From: Desulfobacteraceae bacterium
GTDB taxonomy: Bacteria > Desulfobacterota > Desulfobacteria > Desulfobacterales > JAABSP01
Reading direction: 5' to 3'
Assembly: GCA_011389855.1 (NCBI GenBank)
Contig: JAABTM010000021.1
Coordinates: 1 to 33,915, forward strand
DNA: 33,915 nt
A program made the translations under genes and the position numbers. The notes under the pieces were generated by a model. It worked only from the letters and a program-made list of their open reading frames with translations, had not been told where the DNA came from and made no database searches. Below are positions 1 through 9,094 of the stretch, in pieces (the stretch's first letter is position 1; each line of letters begins with the position of its first letter).

Positions 1-166
1 CATTTTTCCTGGCGGGGCATGGCCGCTTTTTGGCGGGTTTGGCGGGATATGATTTTTTTCTTTTTTTGCTTAGCGGGGTCTGCGGGTTACGCTGGATAGT
101 GGCAGCATAATATTACTCGCAACATAAAACCGCTGAATTCGTCGTTCAAAATGAGGAAGTTCGATT

Positions 167-877
167 ATGAATGATTCGAAACAGAAAATTGCCTTATTCA
201 TTGATGCTGATAACGCACCAGCGAACAAATTTGAAGATGTCCTCAGTGAAGTTGCAAAATATGGGGTTGTCACAATTCGAAAAGCCTACGGTAATTGGAA
301 AAGCCCAACACTCAAATCCTGGGAAGACCTACTACATGAATATGCTATACAACCTGTTCAACAGTATGACCTCTCAAAAGGAAAAAATGCTTCAGATATA
401 GCGCTTGTAATTGATGCAATGGACGTAATGTATACCAAAGACATCGATGTAATGTGTTTTCTTTCTTCAGACTGCGACTTTACACCCATGGTTACTCGAG
501 CACTCGCCGAAGGAAAAGTGGTATTAGGTTTCGGTGAGCGAAAAACCCCATCACCGTTTGTAAATGCGTGTTCAAAATTTCTATTTTTGGATGAACCTAC
601 TAAAAATGGCGGCAACACACAAGACCAGCCTAAGAATATCAAATCAGATACCAAACTTATAAATCTTCTTCGTCAAGCTATTGAGGCGACAGAAGATGAC
701 ACTGGGTGGGCTTCTTTAGGTGGTGTTGGTTCACATATCTCAAATAAAACATCCTTCGACAGCAGAAACTACGGTTACAAAAAGCTCAGTAGCTTATTCA
801 AGGCTATAGATTTATTTGAAGTTAAGCGAGGTCCGGGCAACTCTTATCTTGTTAGAGATAAACGAAAGAAAAAATGA
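167..877 (+). CDS. NYN domain (LabA/DUF88-like) protein with C-terminal OST-HTH/LOTUS-like domain
   Basis: N-term ALFIDADNAPANKFEDVL, SSDCDFTPMVTRALAEGKVVLGFGE typical of NYN/DUF88; C-term TGWASLGGVGSHISNK...GYKKLSSLFKAIDLFEV resembles OST-HTH. AT-rich relative to the rest of the window. Confidence 0.88.
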   Translation: MNDSKQKIALFIDADNAPANKFEDVLSEVAKYGVVTIRKAYGNWKSPTLKSWEDLLHEYAIQPVQQYDLSKGKNASDIALVIDAMDVMYTKDIDVMCFLSSDCDFTPMVTRALAEGKVVLGFGERKTPSPFVNACSKFLFLDEPTKNGGNTQDQPKNIKSDTKLINLLRQAIEATEDDTGWASLGGVGSHISNKTSFDSRNYGYKKLSSLFKAIDLFEVKRGPGNSYLVRDKRKKK

Positions 878-893
878 ACTTAATTCAAACAGG

Positions 894-965
894 CACTTCG
901 GCTTTGCCCCGAAAAACCTGGCCGAAACGATGATCAAGGCCCAAAAACTACATGAGGTTTTGTAG
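894..965 (+). pseudogene. Possible C-terminal gene remnant (HFGFAPKNLAETMIKAQKLHEVL*)
   Basis: Protein-like reading frame directly after the NYN gene with no start codon; ends in TAG at 963-965. Confidence 0.3.
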
Positions 966-983
966 AGCGACGACTGATATCCA

Positions 984-1813
984 ATGGCTTATCAAAAATA
1001 CACCTACTGGCTCACCGAAAACCGGTTTCGGGGGCTAAAAAACGATCTCGGCGCGTCGGGCAACGCTTTGTCCGAAGCCAAAAAGGCCGTCTGCCTTCCC
1101 CTGTCTCCCCGGATTCGGATCGGCCATGTGCCGCCGGCCGCCTGGAATGCCTACGACGTCTGCAGACGACAAGTCTCCTGGTATAAATATTCGCGGTTCG
1201 CGGGGCGCCATCTCGTGGTCAGCGACACCGACCTTTCCAGCTATGGATTGTCGCCCGAAACCGTCATCCGAAAAATCAAGTTCAAGCCGCCGGAACTGCC
1301 GGGAATGGGCAAGGGGAACCGGACCCGCCTCATCGATCAGGCGGCTTACCGGGGGGCGGCCCCCGCCGAATGGAGCGACATCGCGTCCGGGCCTCCCGGC
1401 ATCCGCGAAAAATGGCTCCGAACCATCGGCGTCCGGACCCTGACCTTCCCGGAGGTGTTCGTCACCCACTGCGCCAATCACGCCAATTTCATCGCGCCCC
1501 TTTACGCCATCCGCGAAAACGGCCGGACGATCCCCTACGCCATCGACAAGACCCGGCATCTGTGCTCGGCGTGCCTGGAATTTTACAACATCATCGGACG
1601 CCGCTTCGAGAAAAAACTTGTGGTCCCCTGCCCCGGCGCCGTCATGTTCGCGGGACTGGCCGCCAACCAGTATTACGAAGTCCTTTCAGGCGACGCCGTT
1701 TCCGCCTGAACGGGGTCGGTATTTCGTTCTTTCCCAAATACGCGTTCTGGATCGACGCGGAAAAGATCCCTCTCCTCCGCGACAAGCTGGCGGAAAAGGG
1801 GCGGGCGGATTGA
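984..1813 (+). pseudogene. Conserved hypothetical protein, apparently frameshifted near 1700-1709
   Basis: ORF 984-1709 stops after ...YYEVLSGDAVSA; the overlapping frame continues with protein-like LNGVGISFFPKYAFWIDAEKIPLLRDKLAEKGRAD to 1813. Restoring one C (GCC CTG AAC) gives a continuous frame. Confidence 0.5.
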
Positions 1814-1896
1814 TATCTGCAAAAATACGGTCGTTTCTCGATCAATGCACCAAATATCGAAGTGGAAACGTTAACGGACAAATAAAAGGAGACATC

Positions 1897-2871
1897 ATGA
1901 AAACGAAAATCCTGTGCATATTGATGATAGCGGCTCTATGGGTCAGCGCCGCCCTCCTTGACGGAATGGCGGCCGGCGATCCGCCGGTCCGGATGGCGGT
2001 CCTTCAGACGGACATCCACCAACTGGCCTTCTGGGTGGCCCGGGAAAAGGGGATGTTCGACCGCCAGGGGGTCCAGGTGGAACTGGCCGGCGTCTTCCGG
2101 GCCGGACCCGAGATCATGAGCGCCTTCGCGGCCGACAGCCTCGACATGGCCTATGTGGGGGAAGCCCCCGCCACCACCGCCGTGGCCAACCGGGCCGCCG
2201 ACGTGACGGCCGTGGCCCAGGTCAACACCGAGGGGTCGGCCCTGGTCATCGGAAAAACGGACAACCGGATCAAGACGGTAGCGGACCTGGCCGGCAAGAC
2301 CGTAGCCGTGCCCGGCCATTCCACCGTCCAGGACTTTCTTCTCCGCAAGGCATTGGCGACCCACAACGTCGATATTTCAAAGGTCAACATCATGGTGGTG
2401 AAGCCGCCGGAGATGATCGCCGCGCTGCGAACGGGTCAGATCGACGCTTTCGTGGCCTGGGAGCCCCATCCGTCCAAATCCGCCACCATGGGCGTGGGAA
2501 AAAACCTGATGACCTCCGGGGAGATGTGGCCGGCCCATCCCTGTTGCGTGCTGGTCTCCGACGCCGAATTTCTGAAAAATCATCGGAAAACCGTCAAATC
2601 CGTGCTCAAAGCCCATGTAGAAGCGACGCAATTCATTCGCGAAAAACGGGAAGCGGCCGTCAAGATCGGTATGACCTCGACGGGCATGGACGAGGAGACG
2701 GTGCGCCGGGCCATGGAAAACGTCACCTTCACCTACGATCTCAACATCGAAGGCGAAAAAGAATACGTTCAGTTTCTCTCGGAAATAGGCTATATAAGGG
2801 TTCCGGACATCAATCGTTTCGTGGACCGCTTTATCACGGAGGATCTGCTGAACGAAGTGCTGCATCCCTAA
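1897..2871 (+). CDS. ABC transporter substrate-binding protein, NMT1/SsuA/TauA-like
   Basis: Signal peptide MKTKILCILMIAALWVSAALLDGMAAG, then PVRMAVLQTDIHQLAFWVAREKGMFDRQGVQVEL...DMAYVGEAPATTAVANRAADVTAVAQVNTEGSALV; RBS aaaagga before ATG 1897. The track start at 1618 is over-extended. Confidence 0.85.
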   Translation: MKTKILCILMIAALWVSAALLDGMAAGDPPVRMAVLQTDIHQLAFWVAREKGMFDRQGVQVELAGVFRAGPEIMSAFAADSLDMAYVGEAPATTAVANRAADVTAVAQVNTEGSALVIGKTDNRIKTVADLAGKTVAVPGHSTVQDFLLRKALATHNVDISKVNIMVVKPPEMIAALRTGQIDAFVAWEPHPSKSATMGVGKNLMTSGEMWPAHPCCVLVSDAEFLKNHRKTVKSVLKAHVEATQFIREKREAAVKIGMTSTGMDEETVRRAMENVTFTYDLNIEGEKEYVQFLSEIGYIRVPDINRFVDRFITEDLLNEVLHP

Positions 2872-2890
2872 GAGAAGGAGATCATGTAAA

Positions 2891-3241
2891 ATGGCGGCAG
2901 AGAAAAAAGCCCTGTGGGTCGTATTTCGCCCTGAAACGCTTGAATCCACGGCCGAGATGCGAAAGAAATTTCTGGGATCATACCCCCACTTCAAAGAGAT
3001 GCCCGGTCTGTTCAGCAAATGCTGGTGGTGCAACCCGGAAAAAGGGGAGTGGGGGGCGTTGTACATCTTCAATTCAGACGAGGACCTGCAAGCCTACATC
3101 ACGTCCGAGCGATGGTTGAAGGTCGTGCCTGAAAAATACGGGTGCGAGCCCGAGATCGTGGCCGTTTTGGAACCCGGCCCGATTTTGTGCAACGCCGCGA
3201 TAACGGAAGGGGAAAATTCGTGGATAACGGAAACGGAATAG
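2891..3241 (+). CDS. Small YdhR-like (putative monooxygenase/ferredoxin-like fold) protein
   Basis: 116 aa; KALWVVFRPETLESTAEMRKKFLGSYPHFKEMPGLFSKCWWCNPEKGEWGALYIFNSDEDLQAYITSE resembles YdhR/ABM-type proteins; RBS gaaggag upstream. Confidence 0.6.
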   Translation: MAAEKKALWVVFRPETLESTAEMRKKFLGSYPHFKEMPGLFSKCWWCNPEKGEWGALYIFNSDEDLQAYITSERWLKVVPEKYGCEPEIVAVLEPGPILCNAAITEGENSWITETE

Positions 3242-3257
3242 AAAAAAAGGAGATGCA

Positions 3258-3854
3258 ATGGCACTGAAAATCATCGGCGCGTCATGCAGCCCGCGCAAGG
3301 GCAAATCCACCCGGTTCGCCCTGGACGCCGCTTTAGATGCCGCCAGGGAATCAGGGGCCGACGTGGAAGTGATCGATCTTGCTGAAATGACGGTCAATGG
3401 ATGCATCGCCTGCGGCAAGTGCAACAAGGAACTGGCGTGCAGCCAAAAGGACGATTTTCCGGATCTCATTCCGATGCTGTCCGGCCCCGAAGTGGGCGGC
3501 ATCATCATCGCCACCCCGGTCTATTTCGGGACCATGACCGCCCAGTGCAAGGCGTTTCTGGACCGGTGCGTCATGTTCCGGCGCAACGGGGCCCTGTTCA
3601 GCAACAAGGTCGGGGGCGTCGTCGCCGTGGGCGGGTTCCGCAACGGCGGCCAGGAGACCGCCATCCACGCGGTTCACGCCGCCATGCTGATCCAGGACAT
3701 GGTCATCGTGGGCGACGGGTTCAACACCTTCCACTTCGGCGGCACGGTCTGGAGCGGCTGCCCCGAGGGATACGAAAAAGACGACATGGGGCTGGCGTCG
3801 GCCCGGAACCTCGGAAAACGGGTCGCGGAACTGGCGGCAAGGATTCACAACTAA
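3258..3854 (+). CDS. Flavodoxin-family / iron-sulfur flavoprotein, NAD(P)H-dependent oxidoreductase
   Basis: LKIIGASCSPRKGKSTRFALDAAL...INGCIACGKCNKELACSQKDDF...GIIIATPVYFGTMTAQCKAFLDR; AAAAAGGAGATGCA RBS. Confidence 0.85.
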   Translation: MALKIIGASCSPRKGKSTRFALDAALDAARESGADVEVIDLAEMTVNGCIACGKCNKELACSQKDDFPDLIPMLSGPEVGGIIIATPVYFGTMTAQCKAFLDRCVMFRRNGALFSNKVGGVVAVGGFRNGGQETAIHAVHAAMLIQDMVIVGDGFNTFHFGGTVWSGCPEGYEKDDMGLASARNLGKRVAELAARIHN

Positions 3855-4159
3855 TGGCGGACATCGCCCTAAACGGAGACGCCTTGACGGTGGACGACTG
3901 GTGCGACCGGGGCCGGGAACTGTTTCAAGCCGGCAACTACGCTCAGGCGTGCGACGCTTTCGACCGAGCCGTTGCCCGCGACCCCCGCCGCGGGGACGCC
4001 TATTTTGGGCGGGGCGTTTGCCGCTATAAACTCAGGCGCTATCGTTTGGCCCGGTCGGATTTCGACGTCGCCACGCTCATGGGATGCGAAACCGGGCAGT
4101 TGTGGAGCAAATTCGACCGGGTGTCCCCCGAGGAGGAAGAGAACAGGGAAGGGGCTTAG
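3854..4159 (+). CDS. Small TPR-repeat protein
   Basis: TAATG overlap with preceding gene; DRGRELFQAGNYAQACDAFDRAVARDPRRGDAYFGRGVCRYKLRRYRLARSDFDVATLMG. Confidence 0.75.
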   Translation: MADIALNGDALTVDDWCDRGRELFQAGNYAQACDAFDRAVARDPRRGDAYFGRGVCRYKLRRYRLARSDFDVATLMGCETGQLWSKFDRVSPEEEENREGA

Positions 4160-4455
4160 CCGTCGCCGGCCGTCGCCCGTCGCACCATTTCCAAAGATGC
4201 GGTCAGATCCTCCGGGCTGAACACCTCCAGGTTAACGACGCCCCTGAAATCAGATGTCGTCAATCGGTCCATCCAGCACCGAACCCGCTCCAGCGGCAGG
4301 ACGTTCAGACCCAGATGTTCTTCATACCCGACCACTTTGCCAGAGCAACGCCATGAGGGCCGGGGTTCCACAAGGCCGGCCAGCCGCCGGACATTTTCCT
4401 TCGTGCCGGGACCAAAGACCATGGACGGCGTGCTCATGCGGAACCGCCCGATCAT
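4156..4455 (-). CDS. 99-aa hypothetical protein resembling the C-terminus of a sugar phosphate isomerase/epimerase-type TIM barrel
   Basis: MIGRFRMSTPSMVFGPGTKENV...FRGVVNLEVFSPEDLTASLEMVRR; ATGA start/stop overlap with the upstream DUF1638 gene. Confidence 0.5.
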   Translation of the reverse strand: MIGRFRMSTPSMVFGPGTKENVRRLAGLVEPRPSWRCSGKVVGYEEHLGLNVLPLERVRCWMDRLTTSDFRGVVNLEVFSPEDLTASLEMVRRATAGDG

Positions 4456-5054
4456 TGGCGGGCGCGGTCCAGGCAATCTTGCAATCGGGAAACCGACCCC
4501 TCGGCGGTTTCCAGCCGCAAATTGAACGCTTCGGCGATTTCCCGGGCTTTTCGCCGCAGATCCGCCGTCAGTCCGACCCCCGTGTCGATCAACAGCGCCC
4601 GGGTGTAGTTTTCCAGCATCCGGCGCGCCAACTTCAGGGGATCGACGCCCCTTTCCGCCATGCGCTCCAGTTGAAGCTCGCTGAAGACGAATTCCATTCC
4701 CAGTTCGGCCCACCCCGGCGTCAGAAACCAGGTGCCCGCTTCCTTCATCAATTCATCTTCATATCGCTGCTGGCCAAGCAACACGCCGATGCAATCTTCG
4801 CCCGGAGGCCGGAAGACCGGAACGGAAAAAGCCGGCAGCCGGTCCATGGCCTGGCATCGCCCGTACCCCAGCACAACGGCGTCCACCTCGACTTCAATGG
4901 ACCGGATTCGCTCGCAAACCGCCGCCAGGAGCCGGTCCGGCTTGGCGTGGAGCCCCCATTCCATCATTTCAATCCGGAAGGATTCCGGCGCATGCCGGGT
5001 CAACGCCCGGATCTCGCTTTCCAGCACCCGGCAGCACACCACGCCGATAGTCAT
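4452..5054 (-). CDS. DUF1638-family protein
   Basis: 200 aa; AVVLGYGRCQAMDRLPAFSVPVFRPPGEDCIGVLLGQQRYEDEL...GTWFLTPGWAE typical of DUF1638, which often occurs with corrinoid methyltransferases. Confidence 0.75.
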   Translation of the reverse strand: MTIGVVCCRVLESEIRALTRHAPESFRIEMMEWGLHAKPDRLLAAVCERIRSIEVEVDAVVLGYGRCQAMDRLPAFSVPVFRPPGEDCIGVLLGQQRYEDELMKEAGTWFLTPGWAELGMEFVFSELQLERMAERGVDPLKLARRMLENYTRALLIDTGVGLTADLRRKAREIAEAFNLRLETAEGSVSRLQDCLDRARQ

Positions 5055-5091
5055 GTTTCCACCTTAACACAAAGCACGCTATCCGTCCCGG

Positions 5092-5601
5092 TTAGTCGAG
5101 CAAAACCATGCTGTACCAGGCGGGCAACAATTTGCCTTCCCGATCGAATTCCACGTTGTCGAATCCCAGCGCCTCGACCGTTTTTCCGATGTCGATCCCG
5201 TAAGCGTCCATGGTGGGCCGGGCCAGATGCGGGTAAAGGCAGGGTTCGGGAAAAGCGCAGGTCTCACACTGGACGCAGAGGGCCATGGCGAAAGCGTACA
5301 TGCATCCGAAGGCCAGCATGGCCTCCTTTTCAATGGCCAGGGTCACTTCCTGGCTGATTTTGGGATCGACGCTCTTGATCATGATCGCGGTTCGATACCG
5401 GTCGAACGCTTCCATGAACCGTTCGGGAGACAGGTTCAAATTCGGAGGACAGGTCCAATTCCCGCCATAGCGATTGCAGCCGAAGCGGCATTTCAAGAAC
5501 GAGCGGGGGTCGAACACGATGGCGTCCGTCGTCAGGAGTTTGGCGTCCGACGCCCCGAGTTCAGCGGCCTTTTTTGTCAAATCATCGAATTGCGAGGTCA
5601 T
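5092..5601 (-). CDS. DUF2284 metal-binding protein
   Basis: MTSQFDDLTKKAAELGASDAKLLTTDAIVFDPRSFLKCRFGCNRYGGNWTCPPN...CVQCETCAFPEPCLYPHLARPTMDAYGIDIGKTVEALGF; start at ATG 5601 preferred over 5703. Confidence 0.85.
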   Translation of the reverse strand: MTSQFDDLTKKAAELGASDAKLLTTDAIVFDPRSFLKCRFGCNRYGGNWTCPPNLNLSPERFMEAFDRYRTAIMIKSVDPKISQEVTLAIEKEAMLAFGCMYAFAMALCVQCETCAFPEPCLYPHLARPTMDAYGIDIGKTVEALGFDNVEFDREGKLLPAWYSMVLLD

Positions 5602-5665
5602 ATTGTCATTCCAATGGTAAGGTGGATTTCGAAAATGAAGATCCCAATAAAAGTCCAACGCCCCG

Positions 5666-5822
5666 CCCGCGCCGCCTTGGGTTGAAACCCCAGGCTCAAT
5701 CATCCAAAACCGGCTAAAAGCCGGTTCAAATTGCAGACCGTCATCTCCCCATCGGCGGCCATAACCGGCTTCCAGCCGGTTTTATGGGTTCAGCCTGGGG
5801 TTTTAACCCAAGGCGGCGCGGG
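5666..5822. repeat. Long nested inverted repeat (31-nt outer arms with one mismatch, plus internal AACCGGCT..AGCCGGTT hairpins)
   Basis: Left arm 5666-5696 cccgcgccgccttgggttgaaaccccaggct; right arm 5792-5822 is its reverse complement with one difference. Inner hairpins aaccggctaaaagccggtt and aaccggcttccagccggtt. Confidence 0.9.
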
Positions 5823-5883
5823 CGCTCGACTTGGACTGGAATAAAATCGATTATCAACGGGAAGGCATCCGGATCGACCCCGG

Positions 5884-8103
5884 CTACAGGGTCAACCGCT
5901 TGTACAGCGCCGGCAACAAGGTGGGCAAAGATTCCACCCTGGGCAGCACGACGCTCTGGGTTTCGGTGGAAATCAGCTTCAAATACTCCGCGCCTTTCTG
6001 ATCCGAGGTGATGATGAAAGGATGAATTTTTTGGCGCCGGGCCTCCTGAATGGCCTTGCCGGTGTCGGCGATGGCGTAGTCCAGGTTCCCGTATTCCAGG
6101 TCGTAGGGGCGGCCGTCGGTCAGAATGATCATCAGCTTGACGGCGGCGGACAGTTGATTAAGCTTGAAGGCGGCGTGGCGCACCACGGCGCCCATCCGGG
6201 TCAGGCCCAGGGGCGACAGGTTGCCCAGCCGATGCCGGGCGGGCTGGTCGTAAGGATCGCTGAATTCCTTGACGCTGAACATGTCCACCCGGAACCGGCC
6301 GTCGGAGGTGAAGCCGTAAATGGCGTAAGGGTCGCCCAGGGCGTCCAGGGCTTCGGCCATCAGGGCCATGGCCTCCTTCTGGATGTCGATGACCCGGCGG
6401 CCGTTGACTTCTTCTTCGGTGGAACCGCTCAAATCCACCAGAAACAGAGCGGCCACGTCCCGGATGCGCTTGTCCCTGCGGATATAGACATTGTCCGACA
6501 CGGACGACCCGGAGCGACGGTCGACCATGGCCTCGACCAGGGCGTCGATGTCCAGGGCGTCGCCGGCGGGCTGGGCCCGGTATTTCCGGAACCGTTCCGG
6601 CTTGAGCCGGACGAACTGCCGGCGCAACAGCTTGATGATCCCGTCCAGCCGGTTCCTGAGATCTTCCACGAAATGGTTGGGGTCGCTGGAAAAAGGGCGT
6701 TGGCGCACCAGGCACCAGTCGAGTTTGTAATCGGACAGGGTTCTGTCCCATTCCTTGTAAAAAAAGGTTTTGGCCATTTGCCCCAGATCCTCGGCGTCCG
6801 GAGAACTCATCACCATGTTGTCCATGATGTCCCGGAACAGTTTCCACAGGGCGTCGTGTTCCCGCTGTCCTTCGGCCATCATGTTGGACAGCAGGGCTTC
6901 GATGAGCGATTCGGGGATGTCTTCCCACTCGTCGGCGGCCTTTTGTTTCAGGCTGTCCAGGGTGGTCCGGGTTTCATGCACCAGGTCCGGGAGAATGTCT
7001 CCCCACCAGGGCGGCGGCGGGACTCCGCCTTCATCGAAGCCGTCCGGATAGGCATCCGGAAGACGGCCGTCCGCGGCGGTTTTCATGGGATTCAGCAGGC
7101 CGGGGAGCTTTTCCAGCAACCGCCGGTCGGCGTCCAGGTGGAGAGAAACGGGATCCCGCCCGCCCTTGCCGCCGGCGGCCGCCGAACCCTGATCGATCAA
7201 CATGGCCTGGTGCAGGGCCATTAGTTTGAACAGGTCGAAACTCGGGGCCGTATCCGGCAAAAAAACCGCCCGGCCGTCGGTGGCCGAACCGCCGGTAAAG
7301 CCCTTTTGGCCGATCAGGGCGGTATTGGACTGGATGCCCAGGGGCTTGCCCAGGGCCGCCTCGCAGATCAGGGCCAGGGTGTTGGAACGATCTTTCAGGG
7401 CGATGCCGGTGGCCAGACCGTCCCGGGCCTCCAGGGCCTTTAAGGACGCCCCGCCGAAAAAATTGACCAGTTCGTCTTCGGTTTTAGCGGTTCTCAGGCC
7501 CTCATCCACCCATTGCTCGGTTTCTTCGTCCGTGAGCAGGACGCACATCCGGTTGCCTAGTTGCATAAAGGCTTCGGCCGCGGGGGGGGACGCCGCCGCG
7601 ATCCGGGCGGCCTGTTCCAGGAAAAACGCCCATTTGGAAAGGGAATAGCCGCACTGATAGGTCGCAGACTGTTCCAGATAGGCTTTGACCGCCTTCCACA
7701 GTTTCCCTGCCGCGGCGCCCGGCGACGACAGGGCCTCCAGGGCCAGCTCGCCCCAGGGCAGCAAGCCGGCGGGACCCCGGTTGTCCAGGGTCGCCGGGGT
7801 GTGATGTAAAAAGGCGACGCCCGCGTCGATGTCGAGGCTGGCCAGATCATGGGCCAGCCGACGCCATGGGGCGATCAAACCGTTTCCCCGGGGCAGTTTT
7901 TCCACGACATCCAGGTACGGCTGGATAAGGGCCCAGTTCAGGCTGCTCAGTTCCACCGCGCCCTCGAAGATTTCCTCGGCCCCGGGGGCTTTTGCCGCCG
8001 CTTCCAGCCGCGCCCCGACCTGGGCTGTGAACAGGGCCGCCTGGCGGGGTCTGAGATGGGAAGCGGCTTTCCGGATCGCCTGATACGCGTCGTCCCTGGT
8101 CAT
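5884..8103 (-). CDS. VWA-domain protein, NorD/CbbO-like
   Basis: 739 aa with C-terminal VWA: VAALFLVDLSGSTEEEVNGRRVIDIQKEAMALMAEAL...LMIILTDGRPYDLEYGNLDYAIADTGKAIQEAR; TAATG overlap with upstream AAA gene. Confidence 0.88.
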   Translation of the reverse strand: MTRDDAYQAIRKAASHLRPRQAALFTAQVGARLEAAAKAPGAEEIFEGAVELSSLNWALIQPYLDVVEKLPRGNGLIAPWRRLAHDLASLDIDAGVAFLHHTPATLDNRGPAGLLPWGELALEALSSPGAAAGKLWKAVKAYLEQSATYQCGYSLSKWAFFLEQAARIAAASPPAAEAFMQLGNRMCVLLTDEETEQWVDEGLRTAKTEDELVNFFGGASLKALEARDGLATGIALKDRSNTLALICEAALGKPLGIQSNTALIGQKGFTGGSATDGRAVFLPDTAPSFDLFKLMALHQAMLIDQGSAAAGGKGGRDPVSLHLDADRRLLEKLPGLLNPMKTAADGRLPDAYPDGFDEGGVPPPPWWGDILPDLVHETRTTLDSLKQKAADEWEDIPESLIEALLSNMMAEGQREHDALWKLFRDIMDNMVMSSPDAEDLGQMAKTFFYKEWDRTLSDYKLDWCLVRQRPFSSDPNHFVEDLRNRLDGIIKLLRRQFVRLKPERFRKYRAQPAGDALDIDALVEAMVDRRSGSSVSDNVYIRRDKRIRDVAALFLVDLSGSTEEEVNGRRVIDIQKEAMALMAEALDALGDPYAIYGFTSDGRFRVDMFSVKEFSDPYDQPARHRLGNLSPLGLTRMGAVVRHAAFKLNQLSAAVKLMIILTDGRPYDLEYGNLDYAIADTGKAIQEARRQKIHPFIITSDQKGAEYLKLISTETQSVVLPRVESLPTLLPALYKRLTL

Positions 8104-8948
8104 TAAAACACCCCTGAGGCGATCTCCTGGATGGATTCCTGCATTTCCGGATCATCGGACATGCAGGACGACACAGCCGCCCGGCAGGCGTCGGCGGGGG
8201 ACACGCCGTCGGCGATCAATTTTCCGGCATAGACCAGCAACCGGGTGCTCACCCCTTCCTCCAGCCCGTGCTGCCGCAGGTTGCGGACCATTTCGCCCAG
8301 CCGGACCAGCCGGCCGGCCGTGTCCGGATCGACGCCGGCTTCTTCCCTCACGATGGACTGCTCGTTTTCAGCGCTCGGATAGTCGAACTCGATGGCCACG
8401 AACCGTTGGCGGGTGGAATGCTTCAGATCCTTCATCACGCTCTGGTAGCCGGGATTGTAGGAAATCACCAGGTGGAATTCCGGTTGGGATTCCAGCAGCA
8501 AACCGCGTTTTTCCTGGGGCAGGATGCGCCGGTCGTCGGTGAGCGGATGGATGACCACGGTGGTGTCCTTGCGGGCTTCCACCACTTCGTCCAGGTAGCA
8601 AATGGCCCCGTGGCGCACCGCCAGGCTCAAAGGGCCGTCCTGCCACACGGTTTCGTCGCCCCGCAGCAGATAACGGCCAACGAGGTCGGAGGCCGTGAGA
8701 TCCTCGTGGCAGGCGATGGTGATCAGGGGCCGGGACAGCTTCCAGGCCATGTGCTCCAGAAACCGGGTCTTGCCGCATCCGGTGGGGCCTTTGAGCATGA
8801 CCGGCAGCTTGAGCCGGTAGGCGGATTCAAAAAGCCCGATTTCCTCCCCAAAAGGCAGATAATAGGGCTCCTCGACGATATGATAGCTTTCGATGGCGAT
8901 GCCGTTTTTGCTGCCGCCGGCGTTCGCCGGATTGATCGGTTCAGACAT
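8103..8948 (-). CDS. MoxR-type AAA+ ATPase, NorQ/CbbQ-like
   Basis: [26 protein letters not shown] (Walker A), [15 protein letters not shown] (Walker B), [32 protein letters not shown]. Confidence 0.92.
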   Translation of the reverse strand: MSEPINPANAGGSKNGIAIESYHIVEEPYYLPFGEEIGLFESAYRLKLPVMLKGPTGCGKTRFLEHMAWKLSRPLITIACHEDLTASDLVGRYLLRGDETVWQDGPLSLAVRHGAICYLDEVVEARKDTTVVIHPLTDDRRILPQEKRGLLLESQPEFHLVISYNPGYQSVMKDLKHSTRQRFVAIEFDYPSAENEQSIVREEAGVDPDTAGRLVRLGEMVRNLRQHGLEEGVSTRLLVYAGKLIADGVSPADACRAAVSSCMSDDPEMQESIQEIASGVF

Positions 8949-8999
8949 ATTCTCTTTCTTTTACGGGATGTTATGATTTAACACCCTTTAACGAATTCT

Positions 9000-9054
9000 C
9001 CGTAAAAAACAGCCTTCCAGTCTGTCTCCAACAGCCTGGAAGGCTGTTTTACGG
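9000..9054. repeat. Imperfect inverted repeat/hairpin between two operonic genes (REP-like or terminator)
   Basis: ccgtaaaaaacagccttccagtctgt / acagcctggaaggctgttttacgg around a 6-nt centre. Confidence 0.7.
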
Positions 9055-9094
9055 GGAAAAACCGGATGAATTTCATTCATTCACGGGTGTTGTG

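Noticed and set aside
2884-2893. ATG-TAA start-stop element just before the YdhR-like start
   Set aside because: Likely chance; the RBS spacing fits ATG 2891 and no further regulatory structure is visible.
6022-7224. 400-aa plus-strand ORF
   Set aside because: Antisense shadow of the NorD-like VWA gene.
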